Shown here: positions 23,092-33,187 of the stretch, piece after piece
How positions within the stretch are numbered: position 1 is the first letter of the stretch
How the letters are laid out: each line of letters starts with the position of its first letter
DNA from: Bacteroides sp. UBA1317
GTDB lineage: Bacteria; Bacteroidota; Bacteroidia; Bacteroidales; Bacteroidaceae
Direction of reading: 5' to 3'
NCBI GenBank assembly: GCA_002307035.1
Contig: DBTL01000046.1
Coordinates: 838 to 41,771, forward strand
Length of the DNA stretch: 40,934 nucleotides
Translations under genes and position numbers: made by a program
The notes under the pieces: model-generated
Database searches by the model: none
Seen by the model: the letters and a program-made list of their open reading frames with translations, nothing else
What the model was told of the DNA's origin: nothing

Positions 23092-25215
23092 ATGCCTGTA
23101 AATAAAAAAAACATAATGACCCGGTACTTCTTCGTCATCCTCCTCATGGGACTTGTCGGAGTGGCAATTGTTATCAAAGCCGGCATAACCATGTTTGCAG
23201 AGAGGCAGTACTGGCAAGATGTCGCAGACCGATTCGTGAAAGAAAATGTCACCGTGAAGCCCAGTCGGGGAAATATCATTTCATCCGATGGCCGATTAAT
23301 GGCCAGTTCTCTGCCCGAATATAAAATTTACATGGATTTCAAAGCCGGTGGAGACACCAAAGACACGATGCTTGTCAACCATATGGGCGAGATCTGTGAG
23401 GGACTTCATAAAATATTCCCCGACAAAAGTGCTGCAGAGTTCAAAGTCCACTTAAAAAAAGGAAGAAAAAGGGGAAGCCGGAATTATCTGATTTATCCCA
23501 ATCGAATCTCTTATATCCAATTTAAAGAAGTAAAACAACTTCCTGTATTTTGTTTAAACAAATACAAAGGAGGGTTTACTGAACAAGCATTCAATCGAAG
23601 AAAGAAGCCCTTTGGCTCATTAGCCACTCGAACGCTAGGTGATTTATATCCGGACACTTCAAAAGGAGCAAAGAATGGATTAGAGCTAGCTTTCGATTCT
23701 GTGTTAAAGGGAAAAGACGGGGTTACACACCGCCAAAAGGTGATGAATAAATATCTCAATATTGTAGACATACCACCTGTAGATGGTGCCGACATCATCT
23801 CCACGATAGATGTAGGCATGCAAGATATTTGTGAGAAAGCGCTAGTAGATAAATTGAAAGAAATTAATGCTAACGTAGGAGTTGCGGTGCTTATGGAGGT
23901 GGCTACAGGAGAAGTAAAAGCAATTGTGAACATGACTAAATGCGCTGACGGCGAATATCGGGAAATAAGGAATAATGCCATTAGTGATATGCTAGAGCCG
24001 GGCTCTACATTCAAAACGGCCTCAATTATGGTAGCATTGGAAGATGGAAAAATCACTCCGGAAGATGGAGTAGATACAGGAAATGGTGTCAAAAATATGC
24101 ATGGACGAGACATGAAAGACCATAATTGGAGAAGAGGTGGCTATCAATATCTGACCGTACCGCAAATTTTGATGTTTTCTTCCAATATTGGCGTCTCCGA
24201 GCTAATAGACAGACACTACGGCCATAACCCCAAACAATTTGTGGACGGACTAAAGCGAATAGGTATAGATAAACCATTACATCTACAAATCTCAGGAGAA
24301 GGGAAACCCAATATAAAGGGGCCCAAAGAACGTTATTTTTCGAAAACGACTCTCCCATGGATGAGTATCGGATACGAGACACAAGTCCCACCCATAAATA
24401 TTCTGGCCTTCTATAATGCAATAGCCAATAACGGGGTAATGATACGCCCTAAATTTGTGAAAGCAATAACCAAAAATGGCGAAACGATACAGGAATTTCC
24501 GACAGAGGTTATCAATCCGTCGATCTGCTCACAACGTACGTTGAAGCAAATAAGAGATATACTCAGACAGGTAGTTGGAGAAGGATTAGGCAAGGCTGCC
24601 GGTTCACCACAATTTCATGTTTCCGGAAAGACCGGAACGGCTCAAATATCACAAGGAACATCTGGATATAAAAGTGGAACAGTAAACTACTTAGTGAGCT
24701 TCTGTGGATATTTCCCTTCTGAGGAACCTAAATACAGCTGCATCATTTCCATTCAAAAATCAGGACTTCCCGCATCCGGTGGCCTTATGGCCGGAAGTGT
24801 GTTTGGCAAAATTGCCGAGAGAGTATATGCTAAAAATCTAGTGCTCGATATCAAAAATGCGATCGACACCAACACTGTGTTAATACCTGATGTGAAAGCC
24901 GGTGAGATGAACGAAACAAGACGGGTACTGGATGAACTCAAAATTCAAGCCCAAGTGCAATATTCGCCAAACATTGGCAAAGAAATATGGGGGAATACCT
25001 ACGCAGCAGCAAAAGCTGTTGTGCTACAGAGGAGCAACGTTATGCGCAACTTTGTGCCAAGTGTAATAGGCATGGGTGCAAAAGACGCTGTTTACCTCCT
25101 GGAGACTAAAGGTTTGAAAGTTCAGCTGAGCGGTATGGGAAAAGTAACCAGCCAATCAATCCCACAAGGCACATTGGCTAAAAGAGGCCAAACAATAACA
25201 ATTATTTTAAAATGA
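23092..25215 (+). CDS. ftsI: Division transpeptidase FtsI (PBP3), class B with C-terminal PASTA domain
   Basis: 707 residues, longer than E. coli FtsI (588). One N-terminal membrane helix (FFVILLMGLVGVAIVIKA) precedes the PBP dimerisation domain with SRGNIISSDGRLMA. The transpeptidase motifs are complete: SxxK as STFK at 305-308, SxN as SSN at 363-365, and KTG at 513-515. A C-terminal PASTA-type repeat occupies about 645-707 (VPSVIGMGAKDAVYLLETKGLKV). It cross-links septal peptidoglycan with FtsW. The PASTA domain is common in Firmicutes and also known in Bacteroidetes FtsI homologues. The gene starts 4 bp after ftsL and is followed by murE after 19 bp. Confidence 0.93.
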   Translation: MPVNKKNIMTRYFFVILLMGLVGVAIVIKAGITMFAERQYWQDVADRFVKENVTVKPSRGNIISSDGRLMASSLPEYKIYMDFKAGGDTKDTMLVNHMGEICEGLHKIFPDKSAAEFKVHLKKGRKRGSRNYLIYPNRISYIQFKEVKQLPVFCLNKYKGGFTEQAFNRRKKPFGSLATRTLGDLYPDTSKGAKNGLELAFDSVLKGKDGVTHRQKVMNKYLNIVDIPPVDGADIISTIDVGMQDICEKALVDKLKEINANVGVAVLMEVATGEVKAIVNMTKCADGEYREIRNNAISDMLEPGSTFKTASIMVALEDGKITPEDGVDTGNGVKNMHGRDMKDHNWRRGGYQYLTVPQILMFSSNIGVSELIDRHYGHNPKQFVDGLKRIGIDKPLHLQISGEGKPNIKGPKERYFSKTTLPWMSIGYETQVPPINILAFYNAIANNGVMIRPKFVKAITKNGETIQEFPTEVINPSICSQRTLKQIRDILRQVVGEGLGKAAGSPQFHVSGKTGTAQISQGTSGYKSGTVNYLVSFCGYFPSEEPKYSCIISIQKSGLPASGGLMAGSVFGKIAERVYAKNLVLDIKNAIDTNTVLIPDVKAGEMNETRRVLDELKIQAQVQYSPNIGKEIWGNTYAAAKAVVLQRSNVMRNFVPSVIGMGAKDAVYLLETKGLKVQLSGMGKVTSQSIPQGTLAKRGQTITIILK

Positions 25216-25234
25216 CCATTTAAAGTAGATAGAT

Positions 25235-26689
25235 ATGAAACTGGAAGAGTTACTAAAAGCCGTTCGGGTCATACAGAGTACCGGAACAACAGAGTTAGAG
25301 ATAAAAGGAATCAGCATAGATTCCAGACTCGTGGAAACAGGGCATTTGTTCATGGCAATGAAAGGGACACAAACCGATGGTCATGCATATATCCCTGCTG
25401 CTATAACCAAAGGTGCTATTGCCGTGCTTTGTGAGAATCTTCCAGAGCAATTAACTGAAGGCATCACTTATATTAAAATAGCAGATAGCGAGGATGCTGT
25501 GGGGAAAATAGCAACTGCATTCTACGGAGATCCCACCTCAAAGCTAAAACTGGTAGGAGTAACGGGCACCAATGGAAAAACAACCATCGCTACCTTATTA
25601 TATGATACATTCCGCTATTTTGGATATAAAACCGGGTTAATATCCACCGTATGTAACTACATCGACGATGAGGCAATCCCAACCGAACATACCACTCCGG
25701 ATCCTATCACACTCAACAAACTACTGGGGCGTATGGCCGACGAAGGTTGCAAATATGCATTCATGGAGGTAAGCTCACATTCAATTGATCAAAAACGCAT
25801 CAGCGGACTTACTTTTGCCGGAGGAATTTTCACAAATCTGACTCGCGATCATTTAGATTATCATAAGACTGTGGAAAACTATTTAAAAGCAAAAAAGAAG
25901 TTTTTCGATGATATGCCGAAGAATGCTTTTAGTCTTACTAACTTGGATGATAAAAACGGATTAGTGATGACACAAAACACACATTCTAAAGTGCAGACTT
26001 ATTCTCTACGGAGCCTGAGTGATTTTAAGGGACGCGTTTTAGAATCTCATTTCGAAGGTATGCTACTTGATTTCAACAACAAAGAAGTGGCTGTTCAGTT
26101 TATCGGTAAGTTTAACGCCTCAAATCTGCTGGCTGTTTTCGGGGCAGCTGTACTGTTAGGAAAAAAAGAGGAAGACGTATTAGTTGCACTCAGCACGCTG
26201 CATCCTGTAACCGGAAGATTCGAGTCAATACGTTCTCCAAAAGGTTACACAGCCATTGTTGATTATGCACATACTCCGGATGCATTAATCAATGTACTGA
26301 ATGCCATACATGGCGTACTTGAAGGAAAAGGAAAAGTAATCACTGTAGTAGGTGCAGGCGGCAACCGCGACAAAGGCAAACGCCCCATTATGGCCAAAGA
26401 AGCTGCCCGCAGTAGCGACCGTGTTATCATAACATCTGATAATCCACGCTTCGAAGAGCCGCAAGATATCATTAACGATATGACGGCCGGACTGAATGCC
26501 AACGATAGTAAAAAAACGCTCACAATAGCAGACAGAAAAGAAGCTATTCGCACCGCCTGTATGCTAGCTCAAAAAGGAGATGTTATTTTGGTAGCAGGCA
26601 AAGGACACGAGAACTATCAAGAGATAAAGGGAGTTAAACATCATTTTGATGATAAAGAAGTAATAAAAGAAATCTTTGATAATGATTAG
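25235..26689 (+). CDS. murE: UDP-MurNAc-L-Ala-D-Glu ligase MurE (meso-DAP adding)
   Basis: 484 residues. It adds the third amino acid to the peptidoglycan stem peptide in the cytosol, using ATP. The ATP P-loop is GTNGKTT at 111-117. The motif DNPR at 402-405 is the signature of enzymes that add meso-diaminopimelate rather than lysine, so the cell wall is DAP-type. Other features are the SSHSIDQKR motif and the carbamylated-Lys region near residue 220 (DYHKTVENYLKAKKKFF). Standard length. It lies between ftsI and mraY. murF, which normally follows, is not in the cluster. Confidence 0.95.
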   Translation: MKLEELLKAVRVIQSTGTTELEIKGISIDSRLVETGHLFMAMKGTQTDGHAYIPAAITKGAIAVLCENLPEQLTEGITYIKIADSEDAVGKIATAFYGDPTSKLKLVGVTGTNGKTTIATLLYDTFRYFGYKTGLISTVCNYIDDEAIPTEHTTPDPITLNKLLGRMADEGCKYAFMEVSSHSIDQKRISGLTFAGGIFTNLTRDHLDYHKTVENYLKAKKKFFDDMPKNAFSLTNLDDKNGLVMTQNTHSKVQTYSLRSLSDFKGRVLESHFEGMLLDFNNKEVAVQFIGKFNASNLLAVFGAAVLLGKKEEDVLVALSTLHPVTGRFESIRSPKGYTAIVDYAHTPDALINVLNAIHGVLEGKGKVITVVGAGGNRDKGKRPIMAKEAARSSDRVIITSDNPRFEEPQDIINDMTAGLNANDSKKTLTIADRKEAIRTACMLAQKGDVILVAGKGHENYQEIKGVKHHFDDKEVIKEIFDND

Positions 26690-26745
26690 GGAATAGCAAA
26701 CCTTTTTCAGAATCAACTAACAACCAATCAATAACACCATAGCGT

Positions 26746-28014
26746 ATGTTATATTATTTATTTCAATGGCTTCAGAAATACAACTTACCGGGAGCAGGAA
26801 TGTTTGGCTACATTTCATTCCGTGCATTAATAGCTATTATTCTGGCATTACTTATATCAAGCATATTTGGAAATAGGTTTATTAACCTATTAAAGAGAAA
26901 GCAAATTACTGAAACTCAACGCGATGCTAGCATTGACCCGTTTGGAGTAAACAAGGTTGGCGTTCCCAGCATGGGTGGAGTAATAATTATTGTTGCTATT
27001 CTGATCCCATGCTTGCTATTAGGAAAACTGCATAACATCTACATGATTCTTATGCTAATAACAACCGTATGGCTAGGCTCATTGGGATTCGCAGACGACT
27101 ACATCAAAATATTCAAAAAAGACAAAGAAGGGCTTCACGGTAAATTTAAGATTATCGGGCAAGTAGGTTTGGGTCTCATAGTCGGGCTCACTCTTTATCT
27201 TAGCCCAAACGTTGTTATTCGGGAAAACTTCGAGGTTCAAAAGCCCGGAAATGCCATAGAAGTAGTACATGCAACTAAAATCATAAAGTCGACGCAAACC
27301 ACTATACCTTTCGTCAAAAGTAATAACTTAGATTACGCAGATCTTGTATCATTCATGGGCGAATATGCCCAAGGTGCAGGCTGGATTCTTTTCGTTATTG
27401 TTACCATCTTTGTAGTAACAGCTGTATCCAACGGCGCCAATCTCAATGATGGAATGGATGGAATGGCTGCCGGAAATTCTGCCATCATAGGGCTTACACT
27501 GGGTATATTGGCCTATGTGTCAAGTCATATAGAGTATGCGGGTTATCTAAATATAATGTATATTCCTGGAAGTGAAGAGCTCGTTATCTATATATGTGCT
27601 TTCATAGGGGCGCTCATTGGCTTCCTTTGGTATAACGCTTATCCGGCACAAGTCTTTATGGGAGACACCGGTAGTCTAACCATTGGAGGAATTATAGCTG
27701 TGTTTGCCATTATTATACACAAAGAATTACTTATCCCTATCCTCTGTGGCGTTTTTCTTGTAGAGAATCTTTCGGTTATTCTTCAGGTCAACTTTTTCAA
27801 AATTGGAAAAAGAAAAGGCGTTAAACAACGCATATTTAAACGTACACCGATACACGATCACTTTAGAACTACTGTATCTCAACTCGACCCTAACTGTACC
27901 TATATGTTTACTAAGCCAACCAATGTATTTCATGAATCTAAAATAACTATACGATTCTGGATCGTAACCATCGTGTTGGCTGCCATAACCATTATTACTC
28001 TAAAAATAAGATAA
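26746..28014 (+). CDS. mraY: Phospho-MurNAc-pentapeptide transferase MraY
   Basis: 422 residues, about 60 longer than E. coli MraY (360). A multi-pass inner-membrane enzyme that moves phospho-MurNAc-pentapeptide to undecaprenyl phosphate, giving lipid I. Conserved sites are MGGVIII near residue 76, the Asp pair FADDYIK at 117-118, NLNDGMDGMAAG at 232-243, MGDTGSLTIGG and the HDHF-type motif RTPIHDHFR. The additional length sits mainly between about 155 and 205 (a hydrophilic stretch after LTLYLSPN), predicted to be an extramembrane loop. It lies 56 bp after murE and is followed 15 bp later by murD. Confidence 0.95.
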   Translation: MLYYLFQWLQKYNLPGAGMFGYISFRALIAIILALLISSIFGNRFINLLKRKQITETQRDASIDPFGVNKVGVPSMGGVIIIVAILIPCLLLGKLHNIYMILMLITTVWLGSLGFADDYIKIFKKDKEGLHGKFKIIGQVGLGLIVGLTLYLSPNVVIRENFEVQKPGNAIEVVHATKIIKSTQTTIPFVKSNNLDYADLVSFMGEYAQGAGWILFVIVTIFVVTAVSNGANLNDGMDGMAAGNSAIIGLTLGILAYVSSHIEYAGYLNIMYIPGSEELVIYICAFIGALIGFLWYNAYPAQVFMGDTGSLTIGGIIAVFAIIIHKELLIPILCGVFLVENLSVILQVNFFKIGKRKGVKQRIFKRTPIHDHFRTTVSQLDPNCTYMFTKPTNVFHESKITIRFWIVTIVLAAITIITLKIR

Positions 28015-28029
28015 TATTAATGTGCTAAT

Positions 28030-29361
28030 ATGAAAAGAATCGTAATACTAGGAGCTGGCGAAAGCGGTGCAGGTGCTGCTGTACTTGCTCAGTTAAAAGG
28101 GTTTGATACATTTGTGTCAGATATGTCTATCATTAAAGATCACTATAAAGAGCTACTCAGCAATCACAATATTGCTTGGGAAGAAGGACAACATACGGAA
28201 GATCTTATTCTGAATGCGGATGAGATTATCAAAAGCCCCGGTATACCTAACGACGCTCCTATTATTCTGAAACTTAAAGCCAAAGGAACACCGATTATTT
28301 CTGAAATAGAATTTGCCGGTCGATATACAAATGCCAAAATGATTTGTATCACAGGAAGTAATGGAAAAACGACAACAACCAGCCTAATCTATCACATATT
28401 TAAAAGTGCGGGAGTTAATGTCGGACTGGCCGGAAATATAGGAAAGAGCTTAGCTCTGCAGGTAGCCACAGAAAGCCACGATTATTACATCATTGAGTTG
28501 AGTAGTTTTCAATTGGATAATATGTATGATTTCAAGGCCGACATAGCGGTACTAATGAATATTACGCCCGACCATCTCGATCGCTATGATCATAACATGC
28601 AGAACTACATTGACGCTAAATTCAGAATTGCACAAAATCAAACGTCTGAAGATGCCTTTATCTTTTGGAATGATGATCCCATCATCAAAAGCCAATTGGA
28701 CAAACATGGCATCCACGCCCACCTTTACCCTTTCTCTGCAATGAAAGAAAATGATGCCATAGCCTACGTGGAAGACAATGAGGTGATTATTAATGAACCG
28801 ATAGCCTTTAATATGGAGCAAGAAAAACTTGCACTGACAGGCACACATAATCTATATAACTCTTTGGCAGCAGGCATCTCGGCTAACTTGGCCGGTATCA
28901 CCAAAGAACATATTCGCAAAGCATTATCCGACTTTAAAGGGGTAGAACATCGTTTAGAGAAAGTGGCGCGTGTAAGAGGAATAGACTTCATTAACGACTC
29001 GAAAGCAACAAATGTTAACTCATGCTGGTATGCCCTACAAAGCATGACTACAAAAGCCATTCTGATTATCGGAGGAAAAGATAAAGGCAACGATTACACG
29101 GAAATCGAAGACTTAGTAAAAGAAAAGTGCAGTGCATTGGTATATCTCGGGTTACACAATGAGAAGTTGCATGACTTCTTTGACCCCATAGGACTACCTG
29201 TCGCTGATGTGCAAAGCATGAAAGATGCAGTAGATGCCGCCTATCATATGGCTAAGAAAGGTGAAACAGTGTTATTATCTCCATGTTGTGCCAGTTTTGA
29301 CTTGTTCAAAAGCTATGAAGATCGGGGAGATCAGTTTAAGAAATATGTCTGTGATTTGTAA
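28030..29361 (+). CDS. murD: UDP-MurNAc-L-alanine--D-glutamate ligase MurD
   Basis: 443 residues. It adds D-glutamate to UDP-MurNAc-L-Ala in an ATP-dependent step. The N-terminal nucleotide-binding fold begins VILGAGESGAGAA, and KSPGIPNDAP is typical of MurD. The ATP P-loop is GSNGKTT at 109-115. Further MurD features are ELSSFQLDNM, NITPDHLDRYD and the central-to-C-terminal EHRLEKVARVRGIDFINDSKATN (split here by its own strand and loop). Length is standard. It follows mraY by 15 bp and precedes ftsW by 26 bp. Confidence 0.95.
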   Translation: MKRIVILGAGESGAGAAVLAQLKGFDTFVSDMSIIKDHYKELLSNHNIAWEEGQHTEDLILNADEIIKSPGIPNDAPIILKLKAKGTPIISEIEFAGRYTNAKMICITGSNGKTTTTSLIYHIFKSAGVNVGLAGNIGKSLALQVATESHDYYIIELSSFQLDNMYDFKADIAVLMNITPDHLDRYDHNMQNYIDAKFRIAQNQTSEDAFIFWNDDPIIKSQLDKHGIHAHLYPFSAMKENDAIAYVEDNEVIINEPIAFNMEQEKLALTGTHNLYNSLAAGISANLAGITKEHIRKALSDFKGVEHRLEKVARVRGIDFINDSKATNVNSCWYALQSMTTKAILIIGGKDKGNDYTEIEDLVKEKCSALVYLGLHNEKLHDFFDPIGLPVADVQSMKDAVDAAYHMAKKGETVLLSPCCASFDLFKSYEDRGDQFKKYVCDL

Positions 29362-29387
29362 GTAAGTGATTTATAACTAACGAATGA

Positions 29388-30665
29388 ATGGATTTAGTAA
29401 AAAACATATTTAAAGGAGACAAGGTTATATGGATCATATTCCTGTGCCTGTGCCTTATTTCCATCATTGAGGTATTCAGTGCTGCAAGTACGCTTACCTA
29501 CAAGAGTGGTGATCACTGGGGCCCTATCACGCAGCACTCTGTGATATTGATGGTTGGAGTAGTGGTTGTAGTTTTTATGCACAACATTCCATACAAATGG
29601 TTTCAGGTATTTCCTGTATTCCTGATACCTTTATCATTATGCTTACTGGCTTTCGTCACATTAATGGGAGTCCTTACCGGCGATCGTGTAAATGGAGCAG
29701 CTCGTTGGATGACCTTTTTTGGAGTACAGTTTCAGCCCTCCGAACTAGCTAAGATGGCAGTTATTATTGCCGTATCGTTTATATTGTCTAAAAAACAAGA
29801 CGATGAAGGAGCCAATCCAAGAGCTTTTAAATATATCATGATTATCACAGGATTAATCTGTTTACTCATAGCTCCGGAAAACTTATCTACAGCCATGTTA
29901 CTTTTTGGAGTAGTGGTATTGATGATGTTTATCGGCCGCGTAGCAATGAAGAAATTAGTAATGCTATTTGGAACTCTGGCATTAGCCGGAGGATTAGTAG
30001 TAGCAGTCGTCCTCATTGCTCCCGAGAATAGCGAAATACCTTTCTTGCACCGTTTAAGCACATGGAAAAGTAGGATCACTAATTTCACGGATAAAGAGGA
30101 AGTGCCTGCAGCCAAATTTGACATAGACAAAGATGGGCAAATAGCCCATGCGCGTATTGCTATAGCAACAAGTAATCTTATAGGTAAGGCTCCCGGGAAC
30201 TCGGTACAACGAGACTTTTTAAGTCAAGCATTCTCCGACTTTATCTTTGCCATTATCATCGAAGAGCTAGGATTGGTAGGAGGAGCCTTTGTGGCAATGC
30301 TCTACATCTGGTTGTTAATACGAGCGGGGCGCATAGCGAAAAAGTGCGAACGCACATTCCCGGCATTCCTTGTAATGGGCATCGCTCTCATGCTTGTGTC
30401 GCAAGCTATACTAAACATGATGGTAGCTGTAGGACTTTTCCCGGTTACAGGACAACCGCTCCCGCTCATTAGTAAAGGAGGTACTAGCACGCTTATCAAT
30501 TGCGCTTACATAGGTATGATACTCAGTGTAAGTAGATATACAGCACGCTTGGAAGAAGAGAAAGAGAAGAACGATGCCATTCAAATGGAAGTTATAGCTC
30601 CAAGTGAAGAAGCTGCAGAACCAACATCCGAGCTACTTAACAGCGACACTGAATTCGAGGAATAA
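29388..30665 (+). CDS. ftsW: SEDS-family peptidoglycan polymerase FtsW
   Basis: 425 residues, a SEDS glycosyltransferase with about ten membrane segments. It polymerises lipid II at the septum together with FtsI. Family landmarks are the GDRVNGAARWM loop, FQPSELAKMAVII, a large extracellular loop with ATSNLIGKAPGNS and QRDFLSQAFSDFIFAIIIEELG, and VGLFPVTGQPLPLISKGGTS near the C-terminal helix. The C-terminal cytosolic tail is acidic (EEEKEKN and repeated Glu) and about 55 residues long. Its place between murD and murG is the usual one for FtsW, not RodA. Confidence 0.94.
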   Translation: MDLVKNIFKGDKVIWIIFLCLCLISIIEVFSAASTLTYKSGDHWGPITQHSVILMVGVVVVVFMHNIPYKWFQVFPVFLIPLSLCLLAFVTLMGVLTGDRVNGAARWMTFFGVQFQPSELAKMAVIIAVSFILSKKQDDEGANPRAFKYIMIITGLICLLIAPENLSTAMLLFGVVVLMMFIGRVAMKKLVMLFGTLALAGGLVVAVVLIAPENSEIPFLHRLSTWKSRITNFTDKEEVPAAKFDIDKDGQIAHARIAIATSNLIGKAPGNSVQRDFLSQAFSDFIFAIIIEELGLVGGAFVAMLYIWLLIRAGRIAKKCERTFPAFLVMGIALMLVSQAILNMMVAVGLFPVTGQPLPLISKGGTSTLINCAYIGMILSVSRYTARLEEEKEKNDAIQMEVIAPSEEAAEPTSELLNSDTEFEE

Positions 30666-30684
30666 ATAGGTAAACATAGAAAAG

Positions 30685-31797
30685 ATGAAAAAAGAAATAA
30701 GAGTAATCATAAGTGGTGGTGGAACAGGCGGACACATCTTTCCGGCAGTTTCTATTGCCAATGCCATAAAAGAACAACATCCAGAAGCTAAAATTCTTTT
30801 CGTGGGTGCCGAAGGAAGAATGGAGATGCAGCGTGTTCCCGATGCGGGGTATGAAATAATTGGTCTTCCGGTAGCCGGATTCGATAGAAAGAATCTATTA
30901 AAAAATTTCTCTGTACTAGTGAAATTAGCCAAAAGTCAATGGAAAGCCCGTAGCATCATCAAGAGTTTTAAGCCTGACGTAGCAGTAGGTGTAGGTGGTT
31001 ATGCCAGTGGACCAACACTAAAAATGGCAGGCATGATGGGAGTTCCCACTTTGATACAAGAACAAAATTCGTATGCAGGAGTCACCAATAAGCTCTTAGC
31101 AAAGAAAGCATACAAAATATGTGTCGCTTATGACGACATGGAAAAATTCTTTCCAGCCGATAAAATCATAATGACAGGAAATCCTGTCCGCCAGGCATTA
31201 CTAGACCATACCGTCAGCCGAGAAGAAGCAGTAAGGTCTTTCAACCTTCAACCAGAGAAAAAAACAATCCTCATCTTGGGAGGTAGTCTGGGAGCGCGCA
31301 CTATTAACCAATGCATCATGGGCCATCTGGAAGAAATTCAGGTATCCGGCATACAGTTTATATGGCAAACAGGAAAAATTTACTTTGAACAGGCACAGAA
31401 AGCGGTAGAAAACATCGGAAAAATAGATAATTTATACACAACTGATTTTATCAAAGATATGGCAAGTGCCTATGCAGCTGCCGACTTAGTCATTTCAAGG
31501 GCTGGCGCAGGATCCATTTCTGAGTTTTGTTTGCTTGGGAAACCGGTTATCTTGGTACCATCGCCTAATGTGGCAGAAGATCATCAAACGAAGAACGCAA
31601 TGGCATTAGTTAACAAATTAGCTGCCATCTACGTCAAAGATGCTGATGCCAACAAAGAGTTAATGGCAAAGGCAGTAGCTACTATTAGTGAAGAAAGATT
31701 ACTAAACGAGTTGAGCGAGAATATTCGTAAATTGGCATTGCCCGATTCAGCAAATATCATAGCCCGTGAAGTGTATAAATTAGCAATGGGCAACTAA
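30685..31797 (+). CDS. murG: UDP-GlcNAc:lipid I N-acetylglucosaminyltransferase MurG
   Basis: 370 residues. It makes lipid II by adding GlcNAc to lipid I at the inner face of the membrane. The N-terminal glycine-rich loop SGGGTGGHIFPA (residues about 9-20) and GVGGYASGP are the family signatures. The C-domain shows LGGSLGARTIN, the UDP-binding RAGAGSISEF, and the VPSPNVAEDHQTKNA motif near residue 290-305. Length is standard. It follows ftsW after 19 bp and precedes murC after 13 bp. Confidence 0.95.
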   Translation: MKKEIRVIISGGGTGGHIFPAVSIANAIKEQHPEAKILFVGAEGRMEMQRVPDAGYEIIGLPVAGFDRKNLLKNFSVLVKLAKSQWKARSIIKSFKPDVAVGVGGYASGPTLKMAGMMGVPTLIQEQNSYAGVTNKLLAKKAYKICVAYDDMEKFFPADKIIMTGNPVRQALLDHTVSREEAVRSFNLQPEKKTILILGGSLGARTINQCIMGHLEEIQVSGIQFIWQTGKIYFEQAQKAVENIGKIDNLYTTDFIKDMASAYAAADLVISRAGAGSISEFCLLGKPVILVPSPNVAEDHQTKNAMALVNKLAAIYVKDADANKELMAKAVATISEERLLNELSENIRKLALPDSANIIAREVYKLAMGN

Positions 31798-31810
31798 AAC
31801 AAATGAACTA

Positions 31811-33187
31811 ATGAATATAGAAACAATTAAATCAGTCTACTTTGTCGGTGCAGGTGGTATCGGAATGAGTGCCCTTGTGCGTTATTTCCTTTCTAAAGAA
31901 AAATTAGTAGCCGGCTATGACCGCACCCCCAGTGAACTGACCGAACAGCTTATATCTGAAGGAGCACAAATACACTACGAAGAAGATGTAACTTTAATCC
32001 CCGAAGCATGCATGGACAAAGCGACAACATTAATCGTTTTGACTCCTGCTGTTTCGCAAGAACATGCCGAATTAACTTACTTCCGCACAAATGGGTTTGA
32101 AATACAAAAACGGGCGCAAGTATTAGGAACGATCACTCATTCCAGCAAAGGACTATGTGTGGCAGGCACACATGGTAAAACAACAACATCAACCATGGCA
32201 GCCCACCTCTTGTATCAGTCACACGTAGAGTGCACTGCTTTTCTGGGAGGCATCTCTAAAAACTACGGTACAAATCTACTGCTTTCGCAGAAAAGCCCTT
32301 ATACGGTGATTGAAGCAGATGAATTCGACCGTTCTTTCCATTGGTTATCACCTTACATGTCTGTCATCACAGCTACAGATCCCGACCATTTGGATATTTA
32401 TGGAACGGAAGAGGCTTATCTGGAAAGTTTCGAAAAATATACGTCTCTAATTCAACCGGGTGGTTGTCTTATCATACGCAAGGGTATCTCCTTGAAACCG
32501 AAGGTACAAGATGGAGTCAAAGTCTATTCATACTCCAAAAATGAAGGTGATTTTCACGCAGAGAACATCCGCATCGGGAATGGAGAAATATTTATCGACT
32601 TTGTTGCACCCGACTGTCGAATCAATGATATTCAACTGGGAGTACCAGTAAGTATCAACATCGAAAATGGTGTTGCTGCTATGGCTCTTGCCCATCTGAG
32701 TGGAGTAAGCGCAGAAGAAATTAAACGTGGGATGGCAAGTTTCCAAGGAGTAGACAGACGATTTGACTTCAAAATAAAAGATGATAAGATTGTTTTCCTC
32801 AGCGACTATGCACATCATCCATCAGAGATAAGGCAAAGCGTGATATCTATTCGTGAATTGTATACCGATAAGAAAATTACGGCTATTTTTCAACCCCATC
32901 TGTACACACGTACAAGAGATTTCTATAAAGACTTCGCTGACAGCCTTTCACTGCTAGATGAGGTGATCTTGGTAGATATTTATCCTGCCCGCGAATTACC
33001 GATCCCCGGAATCACAAGCAAACTTATTTATGATAATTTACGACCGGGTATAGAAAAAAGTCTGTGTTCAAAAGAAGATATACTGAATGTTTTGAGAGAT
33101 AAAAATATAGAAGTTTTGATTACCCTCGGTGCGGGAGATATCGATAACTACGTTCCAGCCATCGAACAAATGCTCAAAAAGCGATGA
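31811..33187 (+). CDS. murC: UDP-N-acetylmuramate--L-alanine ligase MurC
   Basis: 458 residues. It attaches the first amino acid, L-alanine, to UDP-MurNAc. The N-terminal domain begins VYFVGAGGIGMSALVRYF, characteristic of MurC. The ATP P-loop is GTHGKTT at 119-125, and EADEFDRSF, ATDPDHLD and DYAHHPSE are MurC landmarks. Length is standard. The stop overlaps the ftsQ start by 4 bp (33184-33187), so the two are translationally coupled. No ddl gene follows, unlike in E. coli. Confidence 0.95.
   Translation: MNIETIKSVYFVGAGGIGMSALVRYFLSKEKLVAGYDRTPSELTEQLISEGAQIHYEEDVTLIPEACMDKATTLIVLTPAVSQEHAELTYFRTNGFEIQKRAQVLGTITHSSKGLCVAGTHGKTTTSTMAAHLLYQSHVECTAFLGGISKNYGTNLLLSQKSPYTVIEADEFDRSFHWLSPYMSVITATDPDHLDIYGTEEAYLESFEKYTSLIQPGGCLIIRKGISLKPKVQDGVKVYSYSKNEGDFHAENIRIGNGEIFIDFVAPDCRINDIQLGVPVSINIENGVAAMALAHLSGVSAEEIKRGMASFQGVDRRFDFKIKDDKIVFLSDYAHHPSEIRQSVISIRELYTDKKITAIFQPHLYTRTRDFYKDFADSLSLLDEVILVDIYPARELPIPGITSKLIYDNLRPGIEKSLCSKEDILNVLRDKNIEVLITLGAGDIDNYVPAIEQMLKKR

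Noticed and set aside
23511..24113. 200-residue minus-strand open frame inside ftsI
   Set aside because: It is antisense to a well-conserved gene with its catalytic motifs, and its Ser/Pro-rich composition is typical of shadow frames.
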